Origin: Paenibacillus glycinis
GTDB lineage: Bacteria > Bacillota > Bacilli > Paenibacillales > Paenibacillaceae
Direction of reading: 5' to 3'
NCBI RefSeq assembly: GCF_009909185.1
Contig: NZ_JAAAMV010000026.1
Coordinates: 62,001 to 126,000, forward strand
DNA: 64,000 nucleotides
Below the pieces are notes generated by a model. It saw only the letters and a list, made by a program, of their open reading frames with translations, was not told the origin of the DNA and made no database searches. Positions 19,201 through 27,528 of this stretch are shown here, one piece after another; position 1 is the stretch's first letter; every line of letters starts with the position of its first letter. The translations under genes were made by a program, and so were the position numbers.

Positions 19201-22200
19201 TGTCAACCTGACCGCCGCGGCTTCGGCGGAATCGGCGAAGCTTGGCGGCATCGTCGGATCGAATGACGGAACGGCGCTGAATAAAGTCTTCTCGGGCGCG
19301 GTCAACCTGCTGGCAAGCGGTCCGAACGCGACCGCCGGCGGCATGGCGGGCTATAACCGCGGCTCCGGGCAAGCCGTCATCAAGGACAGCAACACGGCGG
19401 CGCTCAGCATCAAGGTCGGCGCTTCCGGAACTTCGGCGGTCGTCGGCGGCATCGTCGGCCTCAACGACGCGAGAGACGGCGACGCGGATGCCGATCCGCT
19501 CCGCGGCAAGAGCACGATCCAGAACAGCCGGGCCGTCGGGACCATTCAGGCAAGCGCGCCCGATGCGATCGTCGGCGGGCTAGTGGGCGAGAACCGCAGC
19601 TTGATCGCCAACAGCAGCATTTCCGATAAAATCGCCGTATCCTCGGCCGGGAAATCCGGCACGATCGGCGGGCTGGTCGGCCTGAACGGGGAGAAGGGCA
19701 CCGTCTATTACGGTTATTCCAACGCGAATCTGACGGTCAAAGGCGAGAACGCCCTCGCGGGCGGATTGGTCGGCGAGAACCGGGGCAGCGTGCTCGCCTC
19801 CTACGTCGACATCGACATTACGGGCGACGCGGCCGGCACGAGCGGCCATTCCGTCTATCTGGGCGGCCTGATCGGCCGCAATGCCGGCAAGGTGGACAAG
19901 TCCTATTCGGTATCCAAAGTAACGGCGAACGGCAGCTATTCGGTAGTCGGCGGACTTGTCGGCGAGCAGTCGGCCGGCAGCATCGCCAATTCGTACACGG
20001 CCAAGGAGGTCATCGCCAAGGCCGGCCATTCCTACGCCGGGGGTTTTCTCGGCAGGCTGAGCGGCGGCAAGGTGGAGACGGCTTATTCCGCCAGCCGGGT
20101 AACGGCCGGCGCCGGCGCGTTCGCGGGCGGCTTTGCCGGACGTTACGACAACGCGAGCAAGGAGCTGCTCTTCAAGACGTACTACGTCAAGGACGTGGAG
20201 GGCGACATCAACGGGGATTTGCCGGATTTCGCGGAAGGCAATTACATCTGGCTGAACGTGTATTCGCGCCTCAGCACGATTCTGACGTCCTCGCTGAAGG
20301 ACCGGGAATACTTCCCGACGCTGTCGGGCTGGGATTTCGGCGGCACCTGGCGTTATGCCTCGAAGGGGGCGGCTTACCAGTATCCCGAGCTGATCCGCAC
20401 GGCGAACAGCGGCGACGGCGGAGACGGAGAAGACGGAGGAAGCGACGTCAACGCCAACATCAACTGGTACTTGCGGGACAAAGGCGCGAGCGGCTTCGAG
20501 ATCCGGACCGAGGCGGAGCTGGCGGGGCTGGCCGCCATCGTGAACGGCTCGATTCCGGGCGTCGACGCGTTCTCGTTCGAGGACCGCGCGGTCAAGCTCA
20601 TGAATCCGATTCACATCCAATCGAACCAATGGGTGCCGATCGGGATCGACGAGAACCATCCGTTCCAAGGGAATTTCGATGGGGACGGCCAGTTGATCGA
20701 CGGGCTGAGCGCGCCGGCGGGCGGGGCGAATACCGGACTGTTCGGCGTCATCGGCGAGCGGGGCACGGCGGAGGATATTCGCTTGGAGCCGCTGTCGATC
20801 GCCGGGACGGGCAATACGGGAGCGCTCGCGGGCTGGAACAAAGGCATGATCTCGAACGCGGAGGTCAAGCTGCTGAACGGAACGACGATCGGCGGCGGCA
20901 CCGCCGGCGGCCTGCTCGGCAAAAACACCGGCATCCTGCGCGGGCTCTCGCTCGAACTCGAGGGAGGCAGCCGGATCGAAGCCGTAGGCGCGAATCCGGT
21001 CGCCGGCGGATTGATCGGCGACAATGCCGGGACGATCACGCCGGATAGCGTGGCGTACACGCTGGCGAACGGAAGCGTGGGCAGCGCGGCCGACAACGCC
21101 ACCGTCGGCGGATTGATCGGATGGCAGTCCGGCGATATGACCGGCTTCCGGCTGGAGATTCCCGCCAGTCTGGTTCTTTCGGCCGAGGGCAAGGGCGACA
21201 CGCTCGGCGGCATGATCGGCCGGCAACTGTCGGGCAAGGCGGACAGCCTGACGGTCATCTTCGCCGGCGGCAATCTTCGCACGGACGGAGCCGCTTCCGT
21301 ATTGGGCGGCGTCATCGGGCAATCCGACGCGGGCGCCGCGATCTCGAACGTCGTCGCGACGGGCGCGCAGGACGGACCGCAGCTGGCCGGCAACGGCACG
21401 GTCGGCGGCATCGTCGGCAGCAAGAAGGGCCTTGGCGGAGGCAGCTTCGATCTGGACGGTGTCCGGGTCGACGGCCTCGCGCTCGATGCTCGCGGAGACG
21501 GCGCCCCTGCGGCGGCCGGCGGCATCGCGGGCAAGCTGACCGACGCCGCGCTGCGGAACGCGGCGGCCGGCGGCACGGTTCGCGCCGCAGGCGCCGGCAT
21601 CGACGCCGGCGGCATCGTCGGACGCGCCGAAGATTCGCTGCTGACGCAGATCGACGCGCGAATGACGGTCGACGGCGCGGGCCGGACGGGACAAGCCGCG
21701 ATCGGCGGCGTCGCCGGCACGCTCGCGGCGACCGATCCGGACAAGGAGATGATGACCGGCACGGCCGCGCCGTACTATCCCGGCATCTACAACGCCGTTA
21801 TGGCGGCGGCGGGCTTGACGGCAGACGGAACGAGCCAGGCCGCGGATCTGTACGTCGGCGGCATCGCCGGCAGGGTAGAGGCGGCGTCCGTCTATTATGC
21901 GGACTCGAAGGCCGCCCTGACCGTCGGCGGCGGGAATACGTCGGCCGCCGGCGGCATCGCGGGCTACAGCGACGGCATCATCGTTAACACGACCGCAACC
22001 GGCGGCATCCAAGCGGATGACAGCCGCGTCTATGCCGTCGGCGGAGCGGTCGGCCAAGCGGCGGGCGGGGAATTGCATTACGTGCGCGCCTTGTCGTCGG
22101 CCGGCGGCAAGCTCGAGATCGGCCGCGCCGTCACGCTGGCGGGCAAGACGCCGGCCACGCATGCCGGCGGATTGATCGGCATGGGCGACAACGCCGCGAT

Positions 22201-25200
22201 CGCCGACTCGTATGCCGAGCTGCCCGTCGCGATCGATTGCGACAACCCGGACAATACGATCTATGCCGGCGGCTTCGCCGGCCTTCTCGGCGGTTCCGGC
22301 GCCGGAGCGGGCACGATCGACCGGGCTTATGCCACGGGCGCGTTGCGGGTGCAAGGCATGACCGGCGCCTACGTCGGCGGATTCGTCGGCTCCGTGGACC
22401 GTTATACGGTTACCGGCGCCTATGCGAGCGGCAGCGTGGACAACGCCGGCTTCGACACGCAGAGCGGCGGGTTCGCCGGCGTGGTGGAGCGAGCGGCCGT
22501 CATTCGCGGAGCCTATGCGGCGCAGCCGCATGTCGCGACGAAGGGCGTCAACCATCCGGCCCGGTCGTATGTCGGCGGGTTTGCCGGGTATAACGACGGG
22601 CTTATCGACCGCGCGTATGCGGGCGTGCCGTCCGTCACGGTCGACGCCGGCGGGGCGAACGCGTTCAACGGCGCGTTCGTCGGCTACAATTTCCGGAACG
22701 GCAAAATTACGGCCTCGTCGTACGCGGGCACGGCAAGCGGCATCGGCCGCAATCTCGGCGCCGCCGACGCGACCGCTACGGAGACGGATCCTATTCCGGC
22801 GTACGGTTACGACAGATGGAATTTCGATCTGGATCCGGCGTTCCTGAGCGCGTCGAATCCGGACGGGCTCTCGATCGGCAGCGCGGCGCAGTTGAACGCC
22901 GCGGTCAAGCTGAGCAACGACGGCACCGCGCTCGCGTATTTCCGGTTGTTCGACCGGACGGCGGCGGATAAGCCGGAGCTGGGTCATCTGACGCTTGGCG
23001 CGGATATCGTCATGGACGGGCATGTTTGGGTGCCGTTCGAGGCGTTTCGCGGCAGCTTCGACGGCAAGGGCAAGACGATCGCCGGGCTGAAGGGAACCGC
23101 GGCGGAGGGAGCCGCATACGGCTTCGCCGCCGAGAACTACGGCACGATCGCCGACATCCGCTTCGTCGACGCGGATATCTCCGGAGGCGACGACACCGGC
23201 ATCGCAGCCGGCATCAACCGCGAAGGGGCGACGCTGAGCGGCATCGAACTGAGCGGCTCCGTCCGCGGCGGCGATCGCACCGGCGGCGCGGCGGGCACCA
23301 ACGAAGGCGCGATGACGGGCATCGCGCTCGGCAAGGCGTCCATCGGCGGGGCGAACGATACGGGCGGTTTGGCCGGCCTGAACAAGGGCACGATCGAAGG
23401 CTCCTTCGCGGACGCGAAAATAACGTCGACCGGCGAGCTGGCCGGCGGCATCGCCGGAACGAACGAAGGCGCGATCAGCCGCTCCTACGCGAGCGGCGGC
23501 ATGAACGATCGTTCCGCCGCGGCGATAACCCGCGGCGGAATCGCGGGATTGAACGCCGAGAGCGGCGACATCCGCGAATCGTTCTCTTATATGGACATCG
23601 CCGCCGCCGCCGACCGTTCGACGGTCGGCGGAATCGCCGGCGAGAATCGCGGGACGATCCGCGAGGCGTACTATACGGGAAGCGCCGCGGCGGAGGGCGC
23701 TTCGGGCTCGCGGGCAGGCGGAATCGCCGGTTACGCGGCTTCGGGCAGCATCCGCGGCGCCTTCGGCGCCGGCGAGGCCGTCGCGACGACCGGCGGCAGC
23801 ATCGTGCCGGGCAAGAACGAATTCGGCGGGATCGCCGGCCGCAAGGACGCGGCAGCCTCGATCGCCGCGACGGTCTTCAACAAGCAGATGCTGAAGGCGG
23901 ACACGGCGTATTACGGCGCGGACGGCAAGCGCGTCGCCGGCGGTACGGCGGCAGCCGCGGGCCTGTCGGCGGCGGACCTGGCGGGCGGCAGCCTGCCGGC
24001 CGGCCTCGATGCCGGCACGTGGATCGCCGAAGCGGGCTTCTACCCGCAGCTCGCCGCGTTCGAAGGCAACGAGGCAGCGAAGCTCGGCGCGGCGGCCGTT
24101 GTATTGAACGTGCATGACACGATATATCGCGTCCGCTCCGGCTTCGGCCTGAGCGGCGGAGGACTGGCTTGGAGCGCCGATCCTCGCGATGTCGCGCTCT
24201 CGTCCTCCGGCGGCTCGCAGACGGGCAGCCTGAAGACGGCCGGCAGCGCCGTTCTGACCGCCAAGGCGGACGGCTACGAGCGAAGCTTCCTGCTGAACGC
24301 CGCCGCGCCGCTCTTTGCGGGCACGGCCGCAGCGCCGGCGGCGGCGTCCGAGCCGAAGGGGCCGATCTTCACGGATACGGTCACGGTTCGCCTCGACACC
24401 GAGGAGCCGGACGGAATGATCCATTATACGTTGGACGGCAGCGAGCCGGGCGCGGACTCCGCGCCGTACGCCGGGCCGATCCTGATTAATCACACGACGA
24501 CGGTCAGGGCCGTGACGATCGCCGAGGACAAGGAACCGAGCACGGTTTTCGCCGGCACTTGGACCAGGCAGTCGTTCGGCGGCATCATGATTCCGCCGCC
24601 CGAAGCGGAGCCGGAGGTCACGGCGTCCGTCGGCTCGAAGCCGCTGCAGACCGACGGCGGCGAGACGGTGACCGTCGCCAAGAACAGCAAGCTCACTCTT
24701 ACAGCGCCAGAGGGTCACATGATCTATTACACGACGGACGGAAGCATGCCAACCAAAAACAGCCCCGTCTACCGCGATGAAATTCTGGTAACGGGCGCGA
24801 TGACGATCAAATTCATCACCGATGCCGACGATCGGGTGATCACGATCAACTGCACGGTCGAGAACGCGAAGTACGAGTTGAAGCGGGACGCCAAGAACGT
24901 CAAATACATTTCCGGCACGGGCGACCGCGAGTTCAAGCCGAACGCGCCGCTTACCCGATACGAGATGACGGATATTCTGTCGCGGCTGCTCGACACGGAG
25001 GAGGTCTCCGTGGGCAACGTGTTCGGCGACGTGGAGCGCGGACGCGAGGAAGCCGTCGCGTTCTTTACCTCCGCGGGCATCCTCTCCGGCTATCCCGACG
25101 GCACCTTCCGCGGCGGGAACGGGCTGACGCGAGCGGAATTCGTCGTCATCCTGTCGCGGGTGTTTCATCTGAACGCGGCCGTCGCGTCCGGCAAGCCGGA

Positions 25201-25441
25201 ATTCGCCGACGCGTCCTCGCATTGGGCGAGGGGGTATATCGAAGCGTTCGCCAAAGCCGGCTATATCAAGGGATTCCCGGACGGCTCGTTCAAACCCGAC
25301 GGCAAAATCACCAGGGCGCAGGCGGTCGTGCTGATCAACGGCATCGTCGGCAGAGGACTTCAGCTGGTCACGGCGCCGCGGTTCGACGACGTTCCTCCCG
25401 GACATTGGGCGTACCCGGCGATCATGGCGGCTGCGAAGTAA
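16202..25441 (+). CDS. Giant SLH-anchored GLUG-repeat adhesin-like protein
   Basis: 3,079 aa, GTG start at 16202 with GAGG 10 nt upstream. After an N-terminal hydrophobic segment (about residues 8-30, presumably the export signal) come three blocks of Gly/Ala-rich GLUG-type repeats whose hallmark is GGIVG, GGIAG or GGLVG about every 30-60 residues. Each block opens with a similar cap (WVPIGTAEHPFHGTL, WVPIGIDENHPFQGNF, WVPFEAFRGSF): about 35-1330, 1425-2195 and 2215-2620. GLUG repeats are expected to form a long beta-helix-like stalk. Two chitobiase C-terminal-like domains follow (about 2715-2790 with IHYTLDGSEP, 2805-2885 with IYYTTDGSMP), then an SLH region (about 2905-3079) arranged with a permuted boundary and ending FDDVPPGHWAYP. 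A role in adhesion or biofilm matrix is inferred from family. It is 27 nt from the protease gene and likely co-transcribed with it. Confidence 0.85.
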   Translation: MTFKLGTRFAAGAVALAVVAGLGGWKMLTAQADSDYWSDHADIGWYDPTYATYTIDTPAKLAGIAKLVNDGVSGSGQAIDGFGGKVLEITGDMDVSAYKWVPIGTAEHPFHGTLIAAGGAVKTISGMTVDGNTAYAGFVGNMDAATVGGLTFAGGGLDPVTVAEDVYAGAAVGKMTGSSTLYDITVGAGMHVKAESASGAAYAGGIAGSSEGTVSNVQNNAAVTASGSDVSAGGIVGDVGGTGLKLKKIWNYGAVFAAGSIGAAYAGGVAGYAPAPVDMGEDDTPILNAGAVQAAGGTASYAGGIIGRASGPAGFSTATANSGGVNVSAPEAAGSYAGGLAGALDTLTDGRSYALPFANTGAVTNDGGTNVYTGGVAGFVDGALAWDGSLANEAGVRASGGSEVYSGGLFGYVSGELRLAGTASNAAGLDVTGGARPAGPDKAYTGGLIGFAGSRLLFDNAAAEAYANRGAIAVVGGKDVYTGGIAGNRAYARMAGEDAERSDNVLSAGNIDVTGVSGLYTGGFIGAVRDGVDKTVSNAAYAGTINVVAASSDPSEPVATGGIVGYFEDAEGVGALSADTFGGTIAATGGGADTYTGGIAGYVNGGKLDHAAVGAEAGSHAVIAADGVSGGVAGYMQGAVDTAAVRFVDVTAKTGDGIVGGIAGIAGGSIAGATVGDEGAADSDSVLLAASGGIERLTAGGIVGRNEGPLAVTDSAVVRIGLLSEAGRSGLTLGGAAGKLTAEAQIGAAGAPVAVKQLDIAVNAADSLVGGGIGSSASSGVYLDAEQIAIAIPASGATVGGIAGLQEALPSGAPVASADGGPALTVNGLEITAAGDALEIGGLYGRNAGVTQSGAAEDVAIAATGAANRLGGIAGRNTGNLADASAGSVRIETSGADAEAGGIAGRSETPEGRSASASLERVRVLAGEEALVHATGANAAIGGIVGSARQTAIGDFCVSGELPDYAMLTAEGTGAAIGGIAGASVGGAIAGDGSAVNADNVNLTAAASAESAKLGGIVGSNDGTALNKVFSGAVNLLASGPNATAGGMAGYNRGSGQAVIKDSNTAALSIKVGASGTSAVVGGIVGLNDARDGDADADPLRGKSTIQNSRAVGTIQASAPDAIVGGLVGENRSLIANSSISDKIAVSSAGKSGTIGGLVGLNGEKGTVYYGYSNANLTVKGENALAGGLVGENRGSVLASYVDIDITGDAAGTSGHSVYLGGLIGRNAGKVDKSYSVSKVTANGSYSVVGGLVGEQSAGSIANSYTAKEVIAKAGHSYAGGFLGRLSGGKVETAYSASRVTAGAGAFAGGFAGRYDNASKELLFKTYYVKDVEGDINGDLPDFAEGNYIWLNVYSRLSTILTSSLKDREYFPTLSGWDFGGTWRYASKGAAYQYPELIRTANSGDGGDGEDGGSDVNANINWYLRDKGASGFEIRTEAELAGLAAIVNGSIPGVDAFSFEDRAVKLMNPIHIQSNQWVPIGIDENHPFQGNFDGDGQLIDGLSAPAGGANTGLFGVIGERGTAEDIRLEPLSIAGTGNTGALAGWNKGMISNAEVKLLNGTTIGGGTAGGLLGKNTGILRGLSLELEGGSRIEAVGANPVAGGLIGDNAGTITPDSVAYTLANGSVGSAADNATVGGLIGWQSGDMTGFRLEIPASLVLSAEGKGDTLGGMIGRQLSGKADSLTVIFAGGNLRTDGAASVLGGVIGQSDAGAAISNVVATGAQDGPQLAGNGTVGGIVGSKKGLGGGSFDLDGVRVDGLALDARGDGAPAAAGGIAGKLTDAALRNAAAGGTVRAAGAGIDAGGIVGRAEDSLLTQIDARMTVDGAGRTGQAAIGGVAGTLAATDPDKEMMTGTAAPYYPGIYNAVMAAAGLTADGTSQAADLYVGGIAGRVEAASVYYADSKAALTVGGGNTSAAGGIAGYSDGIIVNTTATGGIQADDSRVYAVGGAVGQAAGGELHYVRALSSAGGKLEIGRAVTLAGKTPATHAGGLIGMGDNAAIADSYAELPVAIDCDNPDNTIYAGGFAGLLGGSGAGAGTIDRAYATGALRVQGMTGAYVGGFVGSVDRYTVTGAYASGSVDNAGFDTQSGGFAGVVERAAVIRGAYAAQPHVATKGVNHPARSYVGGFAGYNDGLIDRAYAGVPSVTVDAGGANAFNGAFVGYNFRNGKITASSYAGTASGIGRNLGAADATATETDPIPAYGYDRWNFDLDPAFLSASNPDGLSIGSAAQLNAAVKLSNDGTALAYFRLFDRTAADKPELGHLTLGADIVMDGHVWVPFEAFRGSFDGKGKTIAGLKGTAAEGAAYGFAAENYGTIADIRFVDADISGGDDTGIAAGINREGATLSGIELSGSVRGGDRTGGAAGTNEGAMTGIALGKASIGGANDTGGLAGLNKGTIEGSFADAKITSTGELAGGIAGTNEGAISRSYASGGMNDRSAAAITRGGIAGLNAESGDIRESFSYMDIAAAADRSTVGGIAGENRGTIREAYYTGSAAAEGASGSRAGGIAGYAASGSIRGAFGAGEAVATTGGSIVPGKNEFGGIAGRKDAAASIAATVFNKQMLKADTAYYGADGKRVAGGTAAAAGLSAADLAGGSLPAGLDAGTWIAEAGFYPQLAAFEGNEAAKLGAAAVVLNVHDTIYRVRSGFGLSGGGLAWSADPRDVALSSSGGSQTGSLKTAGSAVLTAKADGYERSFLLNAAAPLFAGTAAAPAAASEPKGPIFTDTVTVRLDTEEPDGMIHYTLDGSEPGADSAPYAGPILINHTTTVRAVTIAEDKEPSTVFAGTWTRQSFGGIMIPPPEAEPEVTASVGSKPLQTDGGETVTVAKNSKLTLTAPEGHMIYYTTDGSMPTKNSPVYRDEILVTGAMTIKFITDADDRVITINCTVENAKYELKRDAKNVKYISGTGDREFKPNAPLTRYEMTDILSRLLDTEEVSVGNVFGDVERGREEAVAFFTSAGILSGYPDGTFRGGNGLTRAEFVVILSRVFHLNAAVASGKPEFADASSHWARGYIEAFAKAGYIKGFPDGSFKPDGKITRAQAVVLINGIVGRGLQLVTAPRFDDVPPGHWAYPAIMAAAK

Positions 25442-25468
25442 GGACACGAAGGGAAGGATGATCGGATC

Positions 25469-26155
25469 ATGATACGGAAACTGCTGGCCCTGCTCCTCTC
25501 CGTCGCGCTCGGGGTCGCCGCGGGCGCCTTTGCGAACGCGCAGGCTAGCCGCAGCGCTTACGCGGACGCGCCGGCCGTCTACGATGCGCAGGAGATCTAT
25601 GCGCGTTCGCAGGCGGCGGTCTTCTACGTCCGCTCGCTCGGCGCCGGCGGCGCGCTGAAGGATACCGGCACGGGCGTCGTGCTGTCCGCGGACGGACTTG
25701 CCGCAACGGCCTATCATGTCATTGCCGGCGCGGACCGAATCGAAGCGGTGCTGAGCGACGGCCGCACGCTGGCGGGCATCAAGGTGCTCGCGTCGGACGA
25801 AGGATCGGATGCCGCGATACTGCAGCTGCCGAAGCCCCGAACCGGTACGGCCTACGCCGCGATCGAGCTTCGCGCCGAGCCGGCGGATCACGGGGAAGTG
25901 GCATTCGCGATCGGCTACCCGCTCAAAGCGACGCCGATCATCACCGAGGGAATCGTGAATTCGCCTGCCGCCCTGGTCAACGGGCGGACGGTCGTGCTCG
26001 CCTCCGCGCAGGTCGTAAGCGGCATGTCCGGCGGACCGCTGCTGGACGAAGGCGGCCGCATGATCGGGGTGCTGTCGGGCTCGCTGCGGACGATGGAGGG
26101 GATCCATCTGGCGGTGGAAGCCGCGGATATTCGCAAGCTGCTGCCGAAGGCATGA
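25469..26155 (+). CDS. Exported trypsin-like serine protease (S1C, HtrA-like, no PDZ)
   Basis: 228 aa. A signal peptide (MIRKLLALLLSVALGVAAGA) is followed by a compact chymotrypsin-fold domain with a complete triad: H83 in AATAYHV, D114 in EGSDAAILQL and S187 in VSGMSGGPLL. HtrA/DegP proteins normally carry one or two PDZ domains after the protease; here the chain ends right after the second barrel, so substrate selection must differ. It follows the GLUG protein by 27 nt and precedes a strong terminator, suggesting that it matures, trims or quality-controls the giant surface proteins. That role is an inference from operon position. The family assignment is firm. Confidence 0.87.
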   Translation: MIRKLLALLLSVALGVAAGAFANAQASRSAYADAPAVYDAQEIYARSQAAVFYVRSLGAGGALKDTGTGVVLSADGLAATAYHVIAGADRIEAVLSDGRTLAGIKVLASDEGSDAAILQLPKPRTGTAYAAIELRAEPADHGEVAFAIGYPLKATPIITEGIVNSPAALVNGRTVVLASAQVVSGMSGGPLLDEGGRMIGVLSGSLRTMEGIHLAVEAADIRKLLPKA

Positions 26156-26211
26156 ACGTGATGAACGTGCCTCGGGATAAGGACCGATCAGGGAAAAGTT
26201 GATTTTCGTCG

Positions 26212-26252
26212 GAGGACATCGATCCCGCCAGGGTGATGTCCTCTTTTTTTTC
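26212..26252 (+). terminator. Terminator after protease gene
   Basis: GAGGACATC pairs with GATGTCCTC across a short loop and is followed by eight T. It closes the surface-protein region. Confidence 0.9.
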
Positions 26253-26365
26253 GGCCGCTCGGGCTCAGGCTGTTCGGGCTCCGGCCTCGATCTTGCATTG
26301 CACATGAATTCTAAGTATGATAGCGGAAATAATCATGCACGGCATGCATAAAGGAGCTGACGAAT

Positions 26366-27253
26366 ATGGAACTGACGCAATTGGAGTATTTCTTGGCGGT
26401 CGCGCGAACGGAGCATCTGACGAAAGCGGCCGAGACGTTATCCATTACGCAGCCCGCGCTGAGCCATTCCATCTCGAAGCTGGAAGCCGAGCTCGGCGTC
26501 CCGTTGTTCGAACGCAAGGGCAGAAGCCTGCAGATCAACCGCTACGGCACCATGTTCGCGAAGCATGTCGAGAAGATCCTGCAGGAGGTGGAGCGGGGGC
26601 GCAAGGAGATCGAAGAGAGCGTCAATCCCGATTCGGGCACCGTCCATCTCGCTTATTTGAACATCCTGGGCGTGGATCTGATTCCCCGCCTCGTTCGCGA
26701 CTATCGGTCAGCCAATCCGAAAATCGCCTTCGAGCTGACGCAAGGGGACAAAGGCGCGATCCAGGAGCAGCTCGAGAACGGTTACGCGGACTTGATGATC
26801 ACTTCGGAGAGGCCGGTCAGCGACGCTTACGACTGGGTGCCGATCCGGTTGCTGCCGCTCTATCTCGCGGTCGCCTCCGATCATCGGTTCGCGGACAGGG
26901 CGTCGATCAGCCTGACCGAAATTGTCGGGGAGCCGTTCGTGGGCTTGAAGTCCAACTGCGGTTTGCGCGATTCGCTCATGACCCGATTCCAGCATATGAA
27001 CTTCTCGCTCGCTTCCGCCTACGACGCGGAAGATCTGCAGACGGTAGCCGGATTCGTGGCGGCGGGGCTCGGCGTGTCCGTCTTGCCCCAAACCGCCGGC
27101 TTGAACCTGGATGGCTTGCGCTGGATTCCGATCCAAGAGGAAGGCTGGGTGTGGGAAGTAGGCCTGCACCTCCGGAAGGACCGGTTCCTGTCCCCGGCAA
27201 GCCGAAGATTCGTCGGCTATATCGAAGAATTGGCCGGCGCCTTGTCGAGGTGA
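26366..27253 (+). CDS. LysR-family transcriptional regulator
   Basis: 295 aa, ATG start with AAGGAG upstream. Residues 1-60 are the LysR winged helix (MELTQLEYFLAVART, LTKAAETLSITQPALSHSISKLE, LGVPLFERKGR), followed by a type-2 periplasmic-binding-like effector domain (about 90-290). LysR proteins are usually activators responding to a small pathway metabolite. It reads in the same direction as the five-gene EPSP-like operon, with its own terminator between, so it does not show the usual divergent LysR arrangement; control of that operon is still the simplest guess. Effector unknown. Confidence 0.9.
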   Translation: MELTQLEYFLAVARTEHLTKAAETLSITQPALSHSISKLEAELGVPLFERKGRSLQINRYGTMFAKHVEKILQEVERGRKEIEESVNPDSGTVHLAYLNILGVDLIPRLVRDYRSANPKIAFELTQGDKGAIQEQLENGYADLMITSERPVSDAYDWVPIRLLPLYLAVASDHRFADRASISLTEIVGEPFVGLKSNCGLRDSLMTRFQHMNFSLASAYDAEDLQTVAGFVAAGLGVSVLPQTAGLNLDGLRWIPIQEEGWVWEVGLHLRKDRFLSPASRRFVGYIEELAGALSR

Positions 27254-27322
27254 CGAACATGCCATTCGTTCACGATTGCCGGAAGCAATGAAGGATCACG
27301 ACCGCATCGCGCGTCAGACGGG

Positions 27323-27350
27323 CACCGTTCAATTTTGAACGGTGTTTTTC
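27323..27350 (+). terminator. Terminator after LysR gene
   Basis: Perfect stem CACCGTTCAA/TTGAACGGTG with a minimal loop, followed by TTTTT. Confidence 0.9.
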
Positions 27351-27528
27351 GTTCGGCCTTCGCCGGTTAAGAGCACGTTTGCAATCTTGTTTTTTGCGCG
27401 GAAAAAGTTTAACCGGACGAAAATGTAGACAGAATGATAGCATCACTTTTCTAAAATAATCATTTTTGGCGGCGAACGGTCGTAACTATTAGTGTTCCGT
27501 AAAACAGGATGAGGGCAGGTGGAGCCAC
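27351..27528 (+). promoter_or_regulatory. Presumed promoter region of the EPSP-like operon
   Basis: This stretch of about 180 nt is clearly more AT-rich than its surroundings and must drive the five-gene operon, because a terminator lies just upstream. TAAAAT at 27452-27457 could be a -10 box, but a well-spaced -35 is not clear (TAGACA at 27426 is 20 nt away). A weak -35 would fit an activator-dependent promoter; the neighbouring LysR protein is the candidate. Confidence 0.4.

Noticed and set aside
19580-26305. Open frame of 6.7 kb on the minus strand
   Set aside because: It is antisense to the GLUG gene and the protease gene, both clearly real; the translation is low-complexity Arg/Ala/Asp with no family.
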